A DNA stretch of 64,000 nt from Streptomyces sp. NRRL F-4489 (GCF_001509485.1 NZ_LLZI01000254.1:60321-124320); one strand, 5' to 3'. Positions 18,057-27,421 are shown, counted from the stretch's first letter. The notes: generated from the letters alone by a model not told the origin. A program made the numbers and translations.

Positions 18057-19594
18057 TGGGGCCTCGGGGTGGTGGGTTGAGGGGTGGAAAGGGAACCGGG
18101 CGCCGCCGGGGACGCCGATGTTTCACGTGAAACGGTGCTCGGTGTTTCACGTGGAACGGTGCCTGGGCCCGGTGTTTCACGGGAAACCACGGCGGGGCCC
18201 GATGTTTCACGTGAAACCGAGTCCGGCCGGGCTGTTTCACGTGAAACAGCGGGCCCGATCGGAGCCCCGGGTCGGACGACCGTGGTCCGGTAGCCGTCCG
18301 GTGTGGCGAGGACGTCGATCCAGGCGCCGTGCGGATGGCCGCAGCGGCGGGCGCAGCCGGACCAGTGGACGGGCAGTCCGGCGGGGACGGCGGTGCCGCC
18401 CGCCGGAACGGCGCTGCCCCCGTCGAGGGCGGCCGCCGCGTCGCCGCGCACATCCGTCAGGGACTTGGCGCAGCCGGGCAGTCCGGTGCAGGCGGTGACC
18501 CGGCGCCAGACGGACTCCGGATCGGTGATCAGTCCGGCGGCGGCCAGCTCGCGCGTCCGGCCCGCCGCCGCCTCGGCCGTCAGACCGGGGACGCAGATAC
18601 CGCGCCAGGGAGTGAGGCGCAGCGCGCCGCGGCCATCGGCGGCGGCCGCGGTCAGCAGCCGCCACTGGGCCGCGGACAGCCGGCCGAGCGGTGCCAGGAC
18701 CACCAGCGCGTGGCGGCCGTCCGGGCCCTCGACGGTGCCGGGCGCCGCGGCGTCGGCGAACCGGGCGGCCGGCGGCGGGCCGGGCACCTCCGCGTACTCC
18801 GCGGCGATGCCCGCCGCGCGCAGGGCGTTCCGGACCTGCTCGGCGGTCAGCGGCGCTTCGGCGGGGAGTTCCCGGACCCGCCAGGCGCCGCTGCCGCCGG
18901 CCGCGGCGACGGCGAGGAAGGTCTCGGCGGCGGTCAGCGCCGCCCGCGGGACGTCGTCCGCCGCGATCCGCAGCGCCGCCGGGTCGTCGCCGACCCGCAG
19001 CAGCGCCCCGTGCCCGGACGCCGCCCCCGGCGCGTACCCGGCCTCCGGCGGAGCCGTCCGGCCGGATTCTGCGAGCAAGGTCACATCGCCGCCGAGGCCC
19101 GCCACATCGCCCCGCCCGTCGTCCAGGACGAACAGGAAGCGGCCCGAGAGCGCCGCCGCCGGTTCGCTCGCGCACAGCAGCGCGTCCAGGCTCCGGGCCC
19201 ACAACCGCACGTCGGAGGGGGTGTTGGTGTCCAGGCCCGCGAGCGGGGAAGCCAGGATGTTGCGGATCCGCTCATGGCGCGCGGACGGCAGCAGCCCGGC
19301 CTCGGTGAGCAGACCGGCGAGCTGCCCGCCGCAGTCGGCCGGCAGTCCGCGGAGTTCGACGTTGCCGCGGGAGGTGAGGGAGAGGTGGCCGTCGCCGAGC
19401 CGCTCCGCGGCGTCCGCCAGCGCGGCGGCCTGATCGGCCGTCAAGTCACCGGCGGGCAGCCGGACTCGGGCGAGGCCGCCGTCCGCGGCGGAGTGCAGCC
19501 GCAGCGCTCCGGGGCAGGCGTCGCCGCGGTCCCGGACGGGCGGCGCGGCCAGGTCGGGGCGGGGCGAGGGGGAGGGCGGCATGGCGGCGAGCAT
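18053..19594 (-). CDS. cobG: Precorrin-3B synthase with a parS-encoded C-terminal tail
   Basis: About 513 residues; starts at 19594 or 19582 are both possible. CobG is the O2-dependent monooxygenase of the aerobic route and resembles sulfite/nitrite reductases. Two half-domain repeats lead to the Fe4S4/siroheme-type Cys motifs CTGLPGC and CARRC near the C-terminus. After the catalytic part ends (about residue 445), the reading frame passes through five parS sites at 30- and 24-bp spacing. They are translated as repeated VSRET/VPRET units separated by Pro/Gly/Ala, then a Pro/Thr/Gln end. This tail is absent from ordinary CobG proteins as I know them. Confidence 0.9.
   Translation of the reverse strand: MLAAMPPSPSPRPDLAAPPVRDRGDACPGALRLHSAADGGLARVRLPAGDLTADQAAALADAAERLGDGHLSLTSRGNVELRGLPADCGGQLAGLLTEAGLLPSARHERIRNILASPLAGLDTNTPSDVRLWARSLDALLCASEPAAALSGRFLFVLDDGRGDVAGLGGDVTLLAESGRTAPPEAGYAPGAASGHGALLRVGDDPAALRIAADDVPRAALTAAETFLAVAAAGGSGAWRVRELPAEAPLTAEQVRNALRAAGIAAEYAEVPGPPPAARFADAAAPGTVEGPDGRHALVVLAPLGRLSAAQWRLLTAAAADGRGALRLTPWRGICVPGLTAEAAAGRTRELAAAGLITDPESVWRRVTACTGLPGCAKSLTDVRGDAAAALDGGSAVPAGGTAVPAGLPVHWSGCARRCGHPHGAWIDVLATPDGYRTTVVRPGAPIGPAVSRETARPDSVSRETSGPAVVSRETPGPGTVPRETPSTVSRETSASPAAPGSLSTPQPTTPRPQ
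18120..18247. other. parS: parS cluster inside cobG (three perfect, two one-mismatch)
   Basis: Perfect copies at 18120-18133, 18204-18217 and 18234-18247, and one-mismatch copies at 18144-18157 (GTTTCACGTGGAAC) and 18174-18187 (GTTTCACGGGAAAC). Start-to-start spacings are 24, 30, 30 and 30 bp, all multiples of three, so all are read in the same frame as the tail of CobG. Confidence 0.9.
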
Positions 19595-19684
19595 ACCTAC
19601 GCCGGCCGGGCCCGGAACCGGCGCGAGGGGTCGCGGAGCGCAGGCCACCGGGCCCGCTGCCGCGGCCCGGCCGCAGCCCTTACT

Positions 19685-19858
19685 ATGCAGGTCGGTGGGT
19701 CGGCTGGCCCGCCGGACGCCAGCGACGGCGCCAAGGGAGGAAGCCCGGTGGGAATCCGGCGCGGTCCCGCCACTGTGAACCCGGCCCCGGCCGGTGAGCC
19801 AGGAACTCCCGCCGTCCCTACGACCACCCGGGGCGTGGACACCCCGAGGAAGGCTGCG
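19685..19858 (+). ncRNA. Cobalamin (B12) riboswitch upstream of cobN
   Basis: The leader has the conserved B12-riboswitch blocks in order: an AAGGGAGGAAGCCCGGTG segment with GAATCCGGCGCGGTCCCGC, the B12 box GCCACTG at 19769-19775, then GTGAGCCAGGAACTC. A final hairpin (about 19829-19845) lies next to the GAGGAAGG ribosome site of cobN, consistent with translational control. B12 binding is expected to lower cobN expression. The outer boundaries are approximate. Confidence 0.93.
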
Positions 19859-19860
19859 CC

Positions 19861-22800
19861 GTGATTCTGCTGCTGTCGACCTCCGACACCGACCTGCTCA
19901 GCGCCCGCGCGGCCACGGGACCCGTGCCGTACCGGCTCGCCAACCCCTCCCGCCTCGATGTGGCCGACCTTCCCGGGCTGCTGGAGGGCACCGACCTCGT
20001 CGTGGTCCGCCTGCTCGGCGGCATCCGGGCCTGGGAGGACGGCCTGGACGTCCTGCTGGCCGCGGACCAGCACCGTCCGGTCGTGGTCCTCACCGGCGAA
20101 CAGGCGCCCGACGCCCAGCTCATGGAGGCGTCCACGGTCCCGGTCGGCATCGCGGCCGAGGCGCACGCCTACCTCGCGCACGGCGGCCCGGAGAACCTCT
20201 CCCAGCTCGCCCGCTTCCTCAGCGACACCGTCCTGCTCACCGGGCACGGCTTCGAGCCGCCCGCGGCCGCCCCGTCCTGGGGCCCGCTGGAGCGCCCGGC
20301 GCGCGGGACCGACGGCCCGGTGGTGGCCGTGCTCTACTACCGCGCCCACCACATGAGCGGCAACACCGCCTTCGTGGAGGCGCTGTGCGAGCGGATCGAG
20401 GACGCCGGCGGCCGCCCGCTGCCGCTCTACGTCGCCTCGCTGCGGGCCCCCGAACCGGAGCTGATCGAGGAGCTGCGCGCGGCCGACGCCATCGTCACCA
20501 CCGTCCTGGCCGCCGGCGGCACCAAGCCCGCCGAGGCGTCCGCGGGCGGCGACGACGAGTCCTGGGACGCCGGCGCGCTGGCCGCGCTGGACGTGCCGAT
20601 CCTCCAGGCGCTGTGCCTGACCGGGTCGCGGGCCGCCTGGGAGGAGAACGACGAGGGCCTCTCGCCGCTGGACGCCGCCTCGCAGATCGCGGTGCCGGAG
20701 TTCGACGGGCGGCTGATCACCGTGCCGTTCTCGTTCAAGGAGGTCGACGAGGACGGGCTGCCGGTCTACGTCGCCGACCCCGAGCGGGCCGCCCGGGTCG
20801 CCGGGATCGCCGTCCGGCACGCCCGGCTGCGCCATATCCCGGCCGCCCGGAAGCGGTTGGCGCTGGTGCTGTCCGCGTACCCGACCAAGCACTCCCGGAT
20901 CGGCAACGCGGTCGGCCTGGACACCCCCGCGAGCGCCGTGGCGCTGCTGCGCCGCCTGCGCGAGGAGGGCTACGACTTCGGCACCGAGCCGGTGCCGGGC
21001 CTCGAGTCCGGCGACGGCGACGAGCTGATCTACGCCCTCATCGAGGCCGGCGGCCACGACCAGGAGTGGCTGACCGAGGAGCAGCTGGCCCGCAACCCGG
21101 TCCGCATCCCGGCCGCAGACTACCGCCGCTGGTACGCCACCCTGCCGCAGGAACTCCGCGACGCCGTCGAGGAGCACTGGGGCCCGCCGCCCGGCGAGAT
21201 GTTCGTCGACCGCAGCCGCAACCCCGAGGGCGACATCGTGCTGGCCGCGCTGCGCCGCGGCAATCTGCTGATCCTCATCCAGCCGCCGCGCGGCTTCGGC
21301 GAGAACCCGATCGCGATCTACCACGACCCGGACCTGCCGCCCTCGCACCACTACCTGGCGGCCTACCGCTGGATCGCCGCGCCCGCCGCCGACGGCGGCT
21401 TCGGCGCCGACGCCATGGTCCACCTCGGCAAGCACGGCAACCTCGAGTGGCTGCCCGGCAAGAACGCCGGCCTGTCCGCTGCCTGCGGCCCGGACGCCGC
21501 GCTCGGCGACCTCCCGCTCATCTACCCGTTCCTGGTCAACGACCCGGGCGAGGGCACCCAGGCCAAGCGCCGGGTGCACGCCACGCTCGTCGACCACCTC
21601 GTCCCGCCGATGGCCCGCGCCGACTCCTACGGCGACATCGCGCGCCTGGAGCAGCTGCTGGACGAGTACGCCGCGATCTCCGCGATGGACCCGGCCAAGC
21701 TGCCGGCCATCCGCGCGCAGATCTGGACCCTGATCCAGGCCGCCAAGCTCGACCACGACCTGGGTCTGGAGGAACGCCCCGACGACGAGGGCTTCGACGA
21801 CTTCCTGCTGCACGTCGACGGCTGGCTGTGCGAGGTCAAGGACGCCCAGATCCGCGACGGCCTGCACGTGCTGGGCGCCGCCCCGGCCGGCGAGGCCCGG
21901 GTCAACCTCGTCCTGGCGATCCTGCGCGCCCGGCAGATCTGGGGCGGCACCGCCGCGCTGCCCGGTCTGCGGGAGGCGCTCGGCCTGGACGAGTCGGCCG
22001 CCACCCGCACCGCCGCCGACGACGCCGAGGCCACCGCCCGCGGCCTCGTCCAGGCGATGGAGGACGCCGACTGGGACCCGGCCGCGGTGGACCGGGTCGC
22101 CGAGGGCCACCCGGAGGCGGTCGCCGCCGTCCTCGACTTCGCCGCCCGCCAGGTCGTCCCCCGGCTGTCCGCCACCACCGCCGAGATCGACCACGCGGTG
22201 CACGCGCTGAACGGCGGATTCGTGCCGGCCGGCCCGTCCGGCTCGCCGCTGCGCGGCCTGGTCAACGTCCTGCCGACCGGCCGCAACTTCTACTCCGTCG
22301 ACCCCAAGGCCGTCCCCTCGCGGCTCGCCTGGGAGACCGGGCAGGCGCTCGCCGACTCGCTGCTGACCCGCTACCGCGACGACAACGGCGACTGGCCGGA
22401 GTCGGTGGGCCTGTCGCTGTGGGGCACCAGCGCGATGCGCACCTCCGGCGACGACGTGGCGGAGGCGCTGGCGCTGCTGGGCGTCCGGCCCGTGTGGGAC
22501 GACGCCTCGCGCCGGGTCTCCGGCCTGGAGGCCATCCCGCTCGACGAGCTGGGCCGCCCCCGCATCGACGTCACCCTGCGCATCAGCGGCTTCTTCCGCG
22601 ACGCGTTCCCGCACGTCATCGGGTTGCTCGATGACGCGGTCCGGCTCGCCGCGGGGCTGGACGAGCCCGCCGACCGCAACTACGTCCGGGCCCACGCCCA
22701 GGCGGACCTCGCCGCGCACGGGGACGAACGCCGGGCCACCACCCGGATCTTCGGGTCCCGCCCCGGTACGTACGGCGCGGGCCTGCTCCAGCTCATCGAC

Positions 22801-23463
22801 TCCCGCGACTGGCGCACCGACGCCGATCTGGCCGAGGTCTACACCGTCTGGGGCGGCTACGCCTACGGGCGGGGCCTGGAGGGCCGCCCGGCCCGCGAGG
22901 AGATGGAGACCGCCTACAAGCGCATCGCGGTGGCCGCCAAGAACACCGACACCCGCGAGCACGACATCGCCGACTCGGACGACTACTTCCAGTACCACGG
23001 CGGCATGGTCGCCACCGTCAAGGCGCTCAAGGGCAAGGCCCCCGAGGCGTACATCGGCGACTCCACGCGGCCGGAGACGGTGCGCACCCGGACGCTGGTG
23101 GAGGAGACCTCGCGGGTCTTCCGGGCCCGGGTCGTCAACCCCCGCTGGATCGAGGCGATGCGCCGCCACGGCTACAAGGGCGCCTTCGAACTCGCCGCCA
23201 CTGTGGACTACTTGTTCGGCTACGACGCCACGACCGGTGTGGTCGCCGACTGGATGTACGACAAGCTCGCCCAGACCTATGTCCTCGACCCGGAGAACCG
23301 CGCGTTCCTCCAGGAGGCCAACCCCTGGGCCCTGCACGGCATCGCCGAGCGCCTTCTCGAGGCGGAGTCGCGCGGGATGTGGGAGAAGCCGGACGCGGAG
23401 ACGCTGGCGGCGCTGCGGGACGCCTTCCTGGAGACCGAGGGCGAGCTGGAGGGCGAGGACTGA
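19861..23463 (+). CDS. cobN: Aerobic cobaltochelatase large subunit
   Basis: A 1200-residue CobN, the corrin-binding subunit of the ATP-dependent chelatase that inserts cobalt into hydrogenobyrinate a,c-diamide with CobS/CobT or ChlI/ChlD-type partners. Family motifs include AYPTKHSRIGNAVGLDTP (about residue 340) and HLGKHGNLEWLPGK (about residue 520). Length is normal. It starts at GTG with GAGGAAGG upstream and is controlled by the preceding B12 riboswitch. The partner subunits are not in this window. Confidence 0.96.
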   Translation: MILLLSTSDTDLLSARAATGPVPYRLANPSRLDVADLPGLLEGTDLVVVRLLGGIRAWEDGLDVLLAADQHRPVVVLTGEQAPDAQLMEASTVPVGIAAEAHAYLAHGGPENLSQLARFLSDTVLLTGHGFEPPAAAPSWGPLERPARGTDGPVVAVLYYRAHHMSGNTAFVEALCERIEDAGGRPLPLYVASLRAPEPELIEELRAADAIVTTVLAAGGTKPAEASAGGDDESWDAGALAALDVPILQALCLTGSRAAWEENDEGLSPLDAASQIAVPEFDGRLITVPFSFKEVDEDGLPVYVADPERAARVAGIAVRHARLRHIPAARKRLALVLSAYPTKHSRIGNAVGLDTPASAVALLRRLREEGYDFGTEPVPGLESGDGDELIYALIEAGGHDQEWLTEEQLARNPVRIPAADYRRWYATLPQELRDAVEEHWGPPPGEMFVDRSRNPEGDIVLAALRRGNLLILIQPPRGFGENPIAIYHDPDLPPSHHYLAAYRWIAAPAADGGFGADAMVHLGKHGNLEWLPGKNAGLSAACGPDAALGDLPLIYPFLVNDPGEGTQAKRRVHATLVDHLVPPMARADSYGDIARLEQLLDEYAAISAMDPAKLPAIRAQIWTLIQAAKLDHDLGLEERPDDEGFDDFLLHVDGWLCEVKDAQIRDGLHVLGAAPAGEARVNLVLAILRARQIWGGTAALPGLREALGLDESAATRTAADDAEATARGLVQAMEDADWDPAAVDRVAEGHPEAVAAVLDFAARQVVPRLSATTAEIDHAVHALNGGFVPAGPSGSPLRGLVNVLPTGRNFYSVDPKAVPSRLAWETGQALADSLLTRYRDDNGDWPESVGLSLWGTSAMRTSGDDVAEALALLGVRPVWDDASRRVSGLEAIPLDELGRPRIDVTLRISGFFRDAFPHVIGLLDDAVRLAAGLDEPADRNYVRAHAQADLAAHGDERRATTRIFGSRPGTYGAGLLQLIDSRDWRTDADLAEVYTVWGGYAYGRGLEGRPAREEMETAYKRIAVAAKNTDTREHDIADSDDYFQYHGGMVATVKALKGKAPEAYIGDSTRPETVRTRTLVEETSRVFRARVVNPRWIEAMRRHGYKGAFELAATVDYLFGYDATTGVVADWMYDKLAQTYVLDPENRAFLQEANPWALHGIAERLLEAESRGMWEKPDAETLAALRDAFLETEGELEGED

Positions 23464-23490
23464 GCCCGCCCGGGGCGCGCCGAGAGCGGC

Positions 23491-23570
23491 GTTTCACGTG
23501 GAACATCGCGGTGCCTCACGTACCGCGCGGCGATGTTTCACGTGAAACCACGCAATGTTTCACATGAAAC
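23491..23570. other. parS: Three parS sites between cobN and the MFS gene
   Basis: One perfect copy at 23535-23548 is flanked by one-mismatch copies at 23491-23504 (GTTTCACGTGGAAC) and 23557-23570 (GTTTCACATGAAAC). The perfect copy contains the TGA stop of the MFS gene (minus strand, ending at 23538), and the last copy is inside its coding region. Confidence 0.88.
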
Positions 23571-24821
23571 GCCGCCCGACTGCGGTGCCCCCCAACGCCG
23601 CGCCCAATGACGCCACTTGGCGAAGTGCAGCCAGGCCAGCAGCACCACGAGCACGGCGGTCGCCCCGCCCAGCGTCAGCGCCATCGACGGTGACGTATGG
23701 TCCACCACCAGCCCGCCGGCCAGCGCGCCGAGCGCGAGCGTGGCCTGGAACGACGCGGTGAACAGCACCGACGCCGCCTCCGGCGTGCCGGGCGCCGCCG
23801 TGGCGAACCAGGTCTGCGAGGCCACCGGCACCGCGCCGTACGCCGCGCCCCAGACCGCCAGCAGCACCAGCGCGCCGGCCGGTCCCCGGCCGAGGACCGG
23901 CAGCAGCAGGGTCGCCAGCGCCAGCAGTCCGGCCGCGGTGCCGAAGACGGTGCGCGGCCGCCGCGCCACCACGGCCCCGCCGGCGAAGTTCCCGACGACC
24001 CCGGCGGTGCCGTAGACCAGCAGGAACACCGTCACCGTCGCGGCGGACGGGAGACGCGTCGTGCGTTCCAGGAACGGAGTCACATAGGTGTAGGCGCTGA
24101 AGTGCGCCAGGACGATCAGGAACGTCATCGCCAGCGCGAAGCGGGTGTGTGTGCCGCGCAGCAGGCTCCGCAGCAGCGCCGGACCGGTCGGGCGGACCGG
24201 TGGCAGCGGCGGCATCACCAGCGCGGTCAGCACCAGCACCGCGACCGCCAAGGCGCCGACCGCGGCACAGGCCGTCCGCCAGCCGGCCAGATCGCCGAGG
24301 TACGTTCCGGCGGGCACCCCGAGCACCGAGCCGAGCGGCACTGCCGAGAAGATCACCGCGGTGGCCCGGGCGGCCGACCTCGCTGGCACCAGCCGTTCCG
24401 CGATCCCCGCCCCGATCGACCAGAAACCGCCGATCACCACGCCGATCAGGACCCGGGCGAGGAGCACCAGCCAGTACGCCGGGGCGGCCGCGGTGAGGAA
24501 GGCCGCCAGCGCCAGCAGGGCGATGAGGACGCAGAGCATCAGCCGCCGGTCGATCCGGGCGGTGGCCACCGTCACCGCCGGTGCGGCGCAGGCGGCGAGG
24601 AGGCCCGGGAGCGTCATCATCAGCCCCGCGGTGCCGTCCGAGATCCCGAAGTCGGCCCCGATCCGGGTGAGCAGCCCGATCGGCAGGATCTCGGCGGTGA
24701 CGATGGTGAAGATGCCCAGCGTCACCGCGAGCACGGCGAGCCGGCCCTTGAGCGGCGTGCGGCCCGGCGGCGGGAGGGGGCGGGTGGCGGCGGTGGTCGG
24801 CGGACTGCCGGTGGTGGTCAT
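23538..24821 (-). CDS. MFS exporter (arabinose-efflux/drug:H+ antiporter-like)
   Basis: A 427-residue, 12-segment major facilitator with the usual internal TM3/TM4 motif (ARIDRRLMLCVLIALLALAAF) and a conserved GFWSIGAGIAERLVPARSAARATA loop typical of the AraJ/NepI-type group. The likely role is export of a sugar, nucleoside or drug-like solute; the substrate is not determinable. The ATG at 24821 is chosen because the hydrophobic core begins 25 residues later. The C-terminal GVSCETLRGFT is encoded by parS sequences. Confidence 0.88.
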   Translation of the reverse strand: MTTTGSPPTTAATRPLPPPGRTPLKGRLAVLAVTLGIFTIVTAEILPIGLLTRIGADFGISDGTAGLMMTLPGLLAACAAPAVTVATARIDRRLMLCVLIALLALAAFLTAAAPAYWLVLLARVLIGVVIGGFWSIGAGIAERLVPARSAARATAVIFSAVPLGSVLGVPAGTYLGDLAGWRTACAAVGALAVAVLVLTALVMPPLPPVRPTGPALLRSLLRGTHTRFALAMTFLIVLAHFSAYTYVTPFLERTTRLPSAATVTVFLLVYGTAGVVGNFAGGAVVARRPRTVFGTAAGLLALATLLLPVLGRGPAGALVLLAVWGAAYGAVPVASQTWFATAAPGTPEAASVLFTASFQATLALGALAGGLVVDHTSPSMALTLGGATAVLVVLLAWLHFAKWRHWARRWGAPQSGGVSCETLRGFT

Positions 24822-25146
24822 GCGCTCAGTCCAGCAGCCGGACCCGGCCGGTTCCGGCGGCTTTCCGACGTTGTGGTGACGCCCGCGGACGCGCGGGAAG
24901 TCCCTCTGGGATCGGTTCAGTTCGGGGCGCCGGACCGCTGCCGCCGCCGTGTGGTGCGGACCCGAGCCGGGGAACGGCGGCCGCTCGGCCCGAGCCCGTG
25001 GCGGCCGATCGTACGGATCGCGCGGCGTGCCCGGCCGTGGCGCTTTCCCCGGGCCCGGGCGGCTGCGGGCTTCCGGGTGCGGGGCCCGGGTGCCGGTGCC
25101 AGCCTGGGTGGTGGGGACTGTTCCCATGCGGTACGAGGAGGCTGCG
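24822..25146. other. Intergenic region between divergent MFS and DUF1876 genes
   Basis: No gene, parS site or clear inverted repeat is recognised. It must contain the promoters of the MFS exporter (leftward) and the DUF1876 gene (rightward), but I cannot assign hexamers. Confidence 0.45.
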
Positions 25147-25431
25147 GTGACCGGCACGGGTGAGGGTACGAAGACATGGAACGCCGAGGTCAGCATCGTC
25201 GAGTCCGGTAGCGAGGTGCGGGCGGAGGCCCGGCTGACCGGCAAGGAGGGCGGGCAGATCGTCGGCCAGGGAACCGCCAGATGCAATCCGGCGGACGAGA
25301 ACGTCCCCGCGATCGGGGACGAGCTGTCGGTGGCGCGGGCGCTGTCGGATCTGAGCCATCAGCTGCTGAGCCGCGCCGCGCACGACATCGAGGTGCACAC
25401 CGCGCGTCCCGTCGAGCGGCTGCACGCCTGA
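25147..25431 (+). CDS. DUF1876 domain protein
   Basis: A 94-residue small soluble protein of the DUF1876 family common in actinomycetes, recognised from KTWNAEVSIVESGSEVRAEARL and the C-terminal ALSDLSHQLLSRAAHDIE. I take the GTG at 25147 as start because an ideal GAGGAGG lies 5 nt upstream; an ATG at 25126 is in frame but lacks such a site. The function is unknown. A strong hairpin follows. Confidence 0.85.
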   Translation: MTGTGEGTKTWNAEVSIVESGSEVRAEARLTGKEGGQIVGQGTARCNPADENVPAIGDELSVARALSDLSHQLLSRAAHDIEVHTARPVERLHA

Positions 25432-25441
25432 CCCGACGGCC

Positions 25442-25487
25442 GCGGGGCGCACCGGCGGACAGGTCGCCGTCCGCCCGTGCGCCCCGC
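25442..25487. terminator. Shared terminator hairpin
   Basis: Arms of 19 bp (25442-25460 and 25469-25487) with a single mismatch and an 8-nt loop lie between the convergent DUF1876 and LCP genes. There is no T-tract. Confidence 0.65.
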
Positions 25488-25492
25488 GCGCG

Positions 25493-26986
25493 TCAGTAGT
25501 CGTCCGGCGCGAAGTCCCGCCCGACGGTCAGCGTCACCACGCCCGGCGCGGCCTGCGCGGACTCCTCGGCCTTGGTGCCCGCGAGCCGGCCGGAGAGCAC
25601 CTCGGCCTGGGTCTTGAGGGCGGACGGATAGGTGATGACGGACGTGTCGGTGGGCCGGCCGTTGTCGGTGGCGACGACGGTGAAGCCGAGCTGGCGCAGC
25701 TTCTGCGCGGCGACCCCGGCGAGGCCGGTGGTGTCGGTGCCGTTGAGCACCCGCACCCGGACCGAGTGCGCGGTGAGGGGGTTCTTGGCGGCCTCCGCGT
25801 ACTTCGCCTTCGCCGCGGCGCCGACCTCCCGGTCGTGCGCGAGATCGCTGAACAGCTCGCCGGCCTGCGGGTACATCCAGACCACGTTCGCCTTGTCGCT
25901 GGGCACGTCGGCCTCCCGCCCGTACGTCGGCACGGTCAGGAAGGTCAGGCGGTCCGAGGGGATGTCCTTGACCGTGGCGGCGAGGTCGTACAGCGGCTTG
26001 ACGCCGGCCAGGTCCTTGTCGGTGGTGAGCGACTTGGTGGCGGAGTCCAGGAAGCCGTAGAGGTCGGTCGGGCTGGTGAGCTTGGACTGGGCCTTGGCCG
26101 CGAGCGCCTTCATGAACTCCTGCTGGCGGCCGATCCGGCCGAGGTCGGATCCGTCGCCGACGCTGTAGCGGGTGCGGACGTAGCCGAGCGCCTTCTCGTC
26201 GGTGATGTTCTGGCAGCCGGCGTCCATGTCGAGGTGGGCCTTCTTGTCGTGGATGGCCTGCTTGGGGCAGACCTCGATGCCGCCCAGCGCGTTGACCATG
26301 CCCTTGAAGCCCTGGAAGTCGAGCGAGACGAAGTGGTCGATGCGCAGCCCGGTGTTCTTCTCGACGGTCTTGATGCTGCACGCGGCCGCCTTGGTGGCGT
26401 CGCCGCCGAGGCCCCCGATGGTGTACGCCTCGTTGATCTTGAAGTGGTGCGGGGCGGATTTCCCGCCGTCGCCCTTGTCGCACGCCGGGATCCGCACCCA
26501 GGAGTCGCGCGGGAAGGACACCGCGGTGGCCCATTTGTGGTCGGCGGAGATGTGCAGCAGCATCAGCGTGTCCGACTGCATGGTGGTCAGGCCGCTGCCG
26601 TACTTCCCGCCGGTGCCCGCCCGGCTGTCGGAGCCGACGACCAGGATGTTCTTCGAGCCGGGGCTGAGGTTCACCGGCCGGTCCGCGCCGAGCGAGCCGT
26701 TCACGTCCGCGCCGTGGATGTTGCCGTTCAGGTGCTGGTACACCCACACCCCGGTCCCGGCCGTGCCGAGCAGCAGGACGCCGACCACGCCGCCGGTCCA
26801 GGCGACGACCTTGCCGCGCCGGGTCATCCGGGTCTTCCCGGCCTTGCGGGAGCGCGCCGCGCCGGCCCGCCGCCGCCCGGCCCGCCCGCCGTCCGCCGCC
26901 GGGGCCCCGTCGTCCACCGCCGTGCCGCGCGCGCCGCCGTTGCCGCCCCGCCGGGCCGCCTGCCTGTGCGTCTGCCTGTCATGCAC
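25493..26986 (-). CDS. LytR-CpsA-Psr (LCP) family cell-wall glycopolymer ligase
   Basis: A 497-residue protein with a basic cytoplasmic N-terminus, one transmembrane segment (about 60-82), an extracytoplasmic LCP domain and a C-terminal LytR_C domain. LCP motifs include NILVVGSDSRAG, SDTLMLLHI, FPRDSWVRIP and the Arg-rich YVRTRYSVGDGSDLGRIGRQQEF. LytR_C is seen as VRVRVLNGTDTTGLAGVAAQKL. LCP enzymes transfer teichoic-acid-like polymers to peptidoglycan. It starts at GTG. Confidence 0.93.
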   Translation of the reverse strand: MHDRQTHRQAARRGGNGGARGTAVDDGAPAADGGRAGRRRAGAARSRKAGKTRMTRRGKVVAWTGGVVGVLLLGTAGTGVWVYQHLNGNIHGADVNGSLGADRPVNLSPGSKNILVVGSDSRAGTGGKYGSGLTTMQSDTLMLLHISADHKWATAVSFPRDSWVRIPACDKGDGGKSAPHHFKINEAYTIGGLGGDATKAAACSIKTVEKNTGLRIDHFVSLDFQGFKGMVNALGGIEVCPKQAIHDKKAHLDMDAGCQNITDEKALGYVRTRYSVGDGSDLGRIGRQQEFMKALAAKAQSKLTSPTDLYGFLDSATKSLTTDKDLAGVKPLYDLAATVKDIPSDRLTFLTVPTYGREADVPSDKANVVWMYPQAGELFSDLAHDREVGAAAKAKYAEAAKNPLTAHSVRVRVLNGTDTTGLAGVAAQKLRQLGFTVVATDNGRPTDTSVITYPSALKTQAEVLSGRLAGTKAEESAQAAPGVVTLTVGRDFAPDDY

Positions 26987-27103
26987 GCCGATGGCCCTTC
27001 TGGTCCTTCTCGATCTGGTCTTGCGGAGTGGAGGTGTGCGCGGATACGGGAGCGGGCCCGGCGCAGGCGGCCGGGTCCGGGGGCGGCAGCGGGCCGCGGC
27101 GGG

Positions 27104-27352
27104 TCAGATGCCCTCGGTGGGCAGCAGTCGTACGGAGTCCGGGTCGTAGCGGCGCCACCGCGGGCGGCTGCCGCCGGGGACGGTCCGCAGCAGGCACCAC
27201 CGGGCGCCCGCGCCGTCCGTCCACCAGGCGCAGATCCGGCCCAATTCCCAGGCGCCGTCGGGATATTGGACCTCGACCGGCTGATAGACCCATCGCACCT
27301 CCGCCTCTGGAGGCGGGCTGTCCCAGGTCAGGGGTCCGCACCTCGTCGCCAT
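27104..27352 (-). CDS. Small hypothetical protein with BlaI-type operator upstream
   Basis: An 82-residue soluble protein rich in Trp and Arg (RWVYQPVEVQYPDGAWELGRICAWW), with no recognised domain. A strong GGAGGGGG ribosome site before the ATG and codon use like its neighbours support a real gene. A BlaI-like operator lies at 27408-27421, 56 bp upstream of the start, suggesting co-control with the BlaI/M56 pair. Confidence 0.7.
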   Translation of the reverse strand: MATRCGPLTWDSPPPEAEVRWVYQPVEVQYPDGAWELGRICAWWTDGAGARWCLLRTVPGGSRPRWRRYDPDSVRLLPTEGI

Positions 27353-27407
27353 CTCCCCCTCCGGCAGCGCCCGTTGCGCATGTCAGGCGCAACCCTACCG
27401 GCAACTT

Positions 27408-27421
27408 TTACAGCGCTGTAG
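27408..27421. promoter_or_regulatory. BlaI/MecI-like operator
   Basis: TTACAGCGCTGTAG, with a perfect TACAGCGCTGTA palindrome at the core, fits the TACA-N4-TGTA pattern of BlaI-family operators. It lies upstream of the leftward 82-residue gene and just beyond the 3' end of the M56 gene. Confidence 0.65.

Noticed and set aside
18120..18247. Short repeats spaced about 30 bp looked like a miniature CRISPR array
   Set aside because: The repeat is the 14-bp parS palindrome, spacers are 10-16 bp, the unit occurs singly at many other places, and no cas genes are present.
19597..23337. A 1246-codon open frame on the minus strand opposite cobN, and a 946-codon frame in another plus frame
   Set aside because: Both are shadows caused by high GC and codon bias; they have no family resemblance, while cobN has full-length motifs and a riboswitch.
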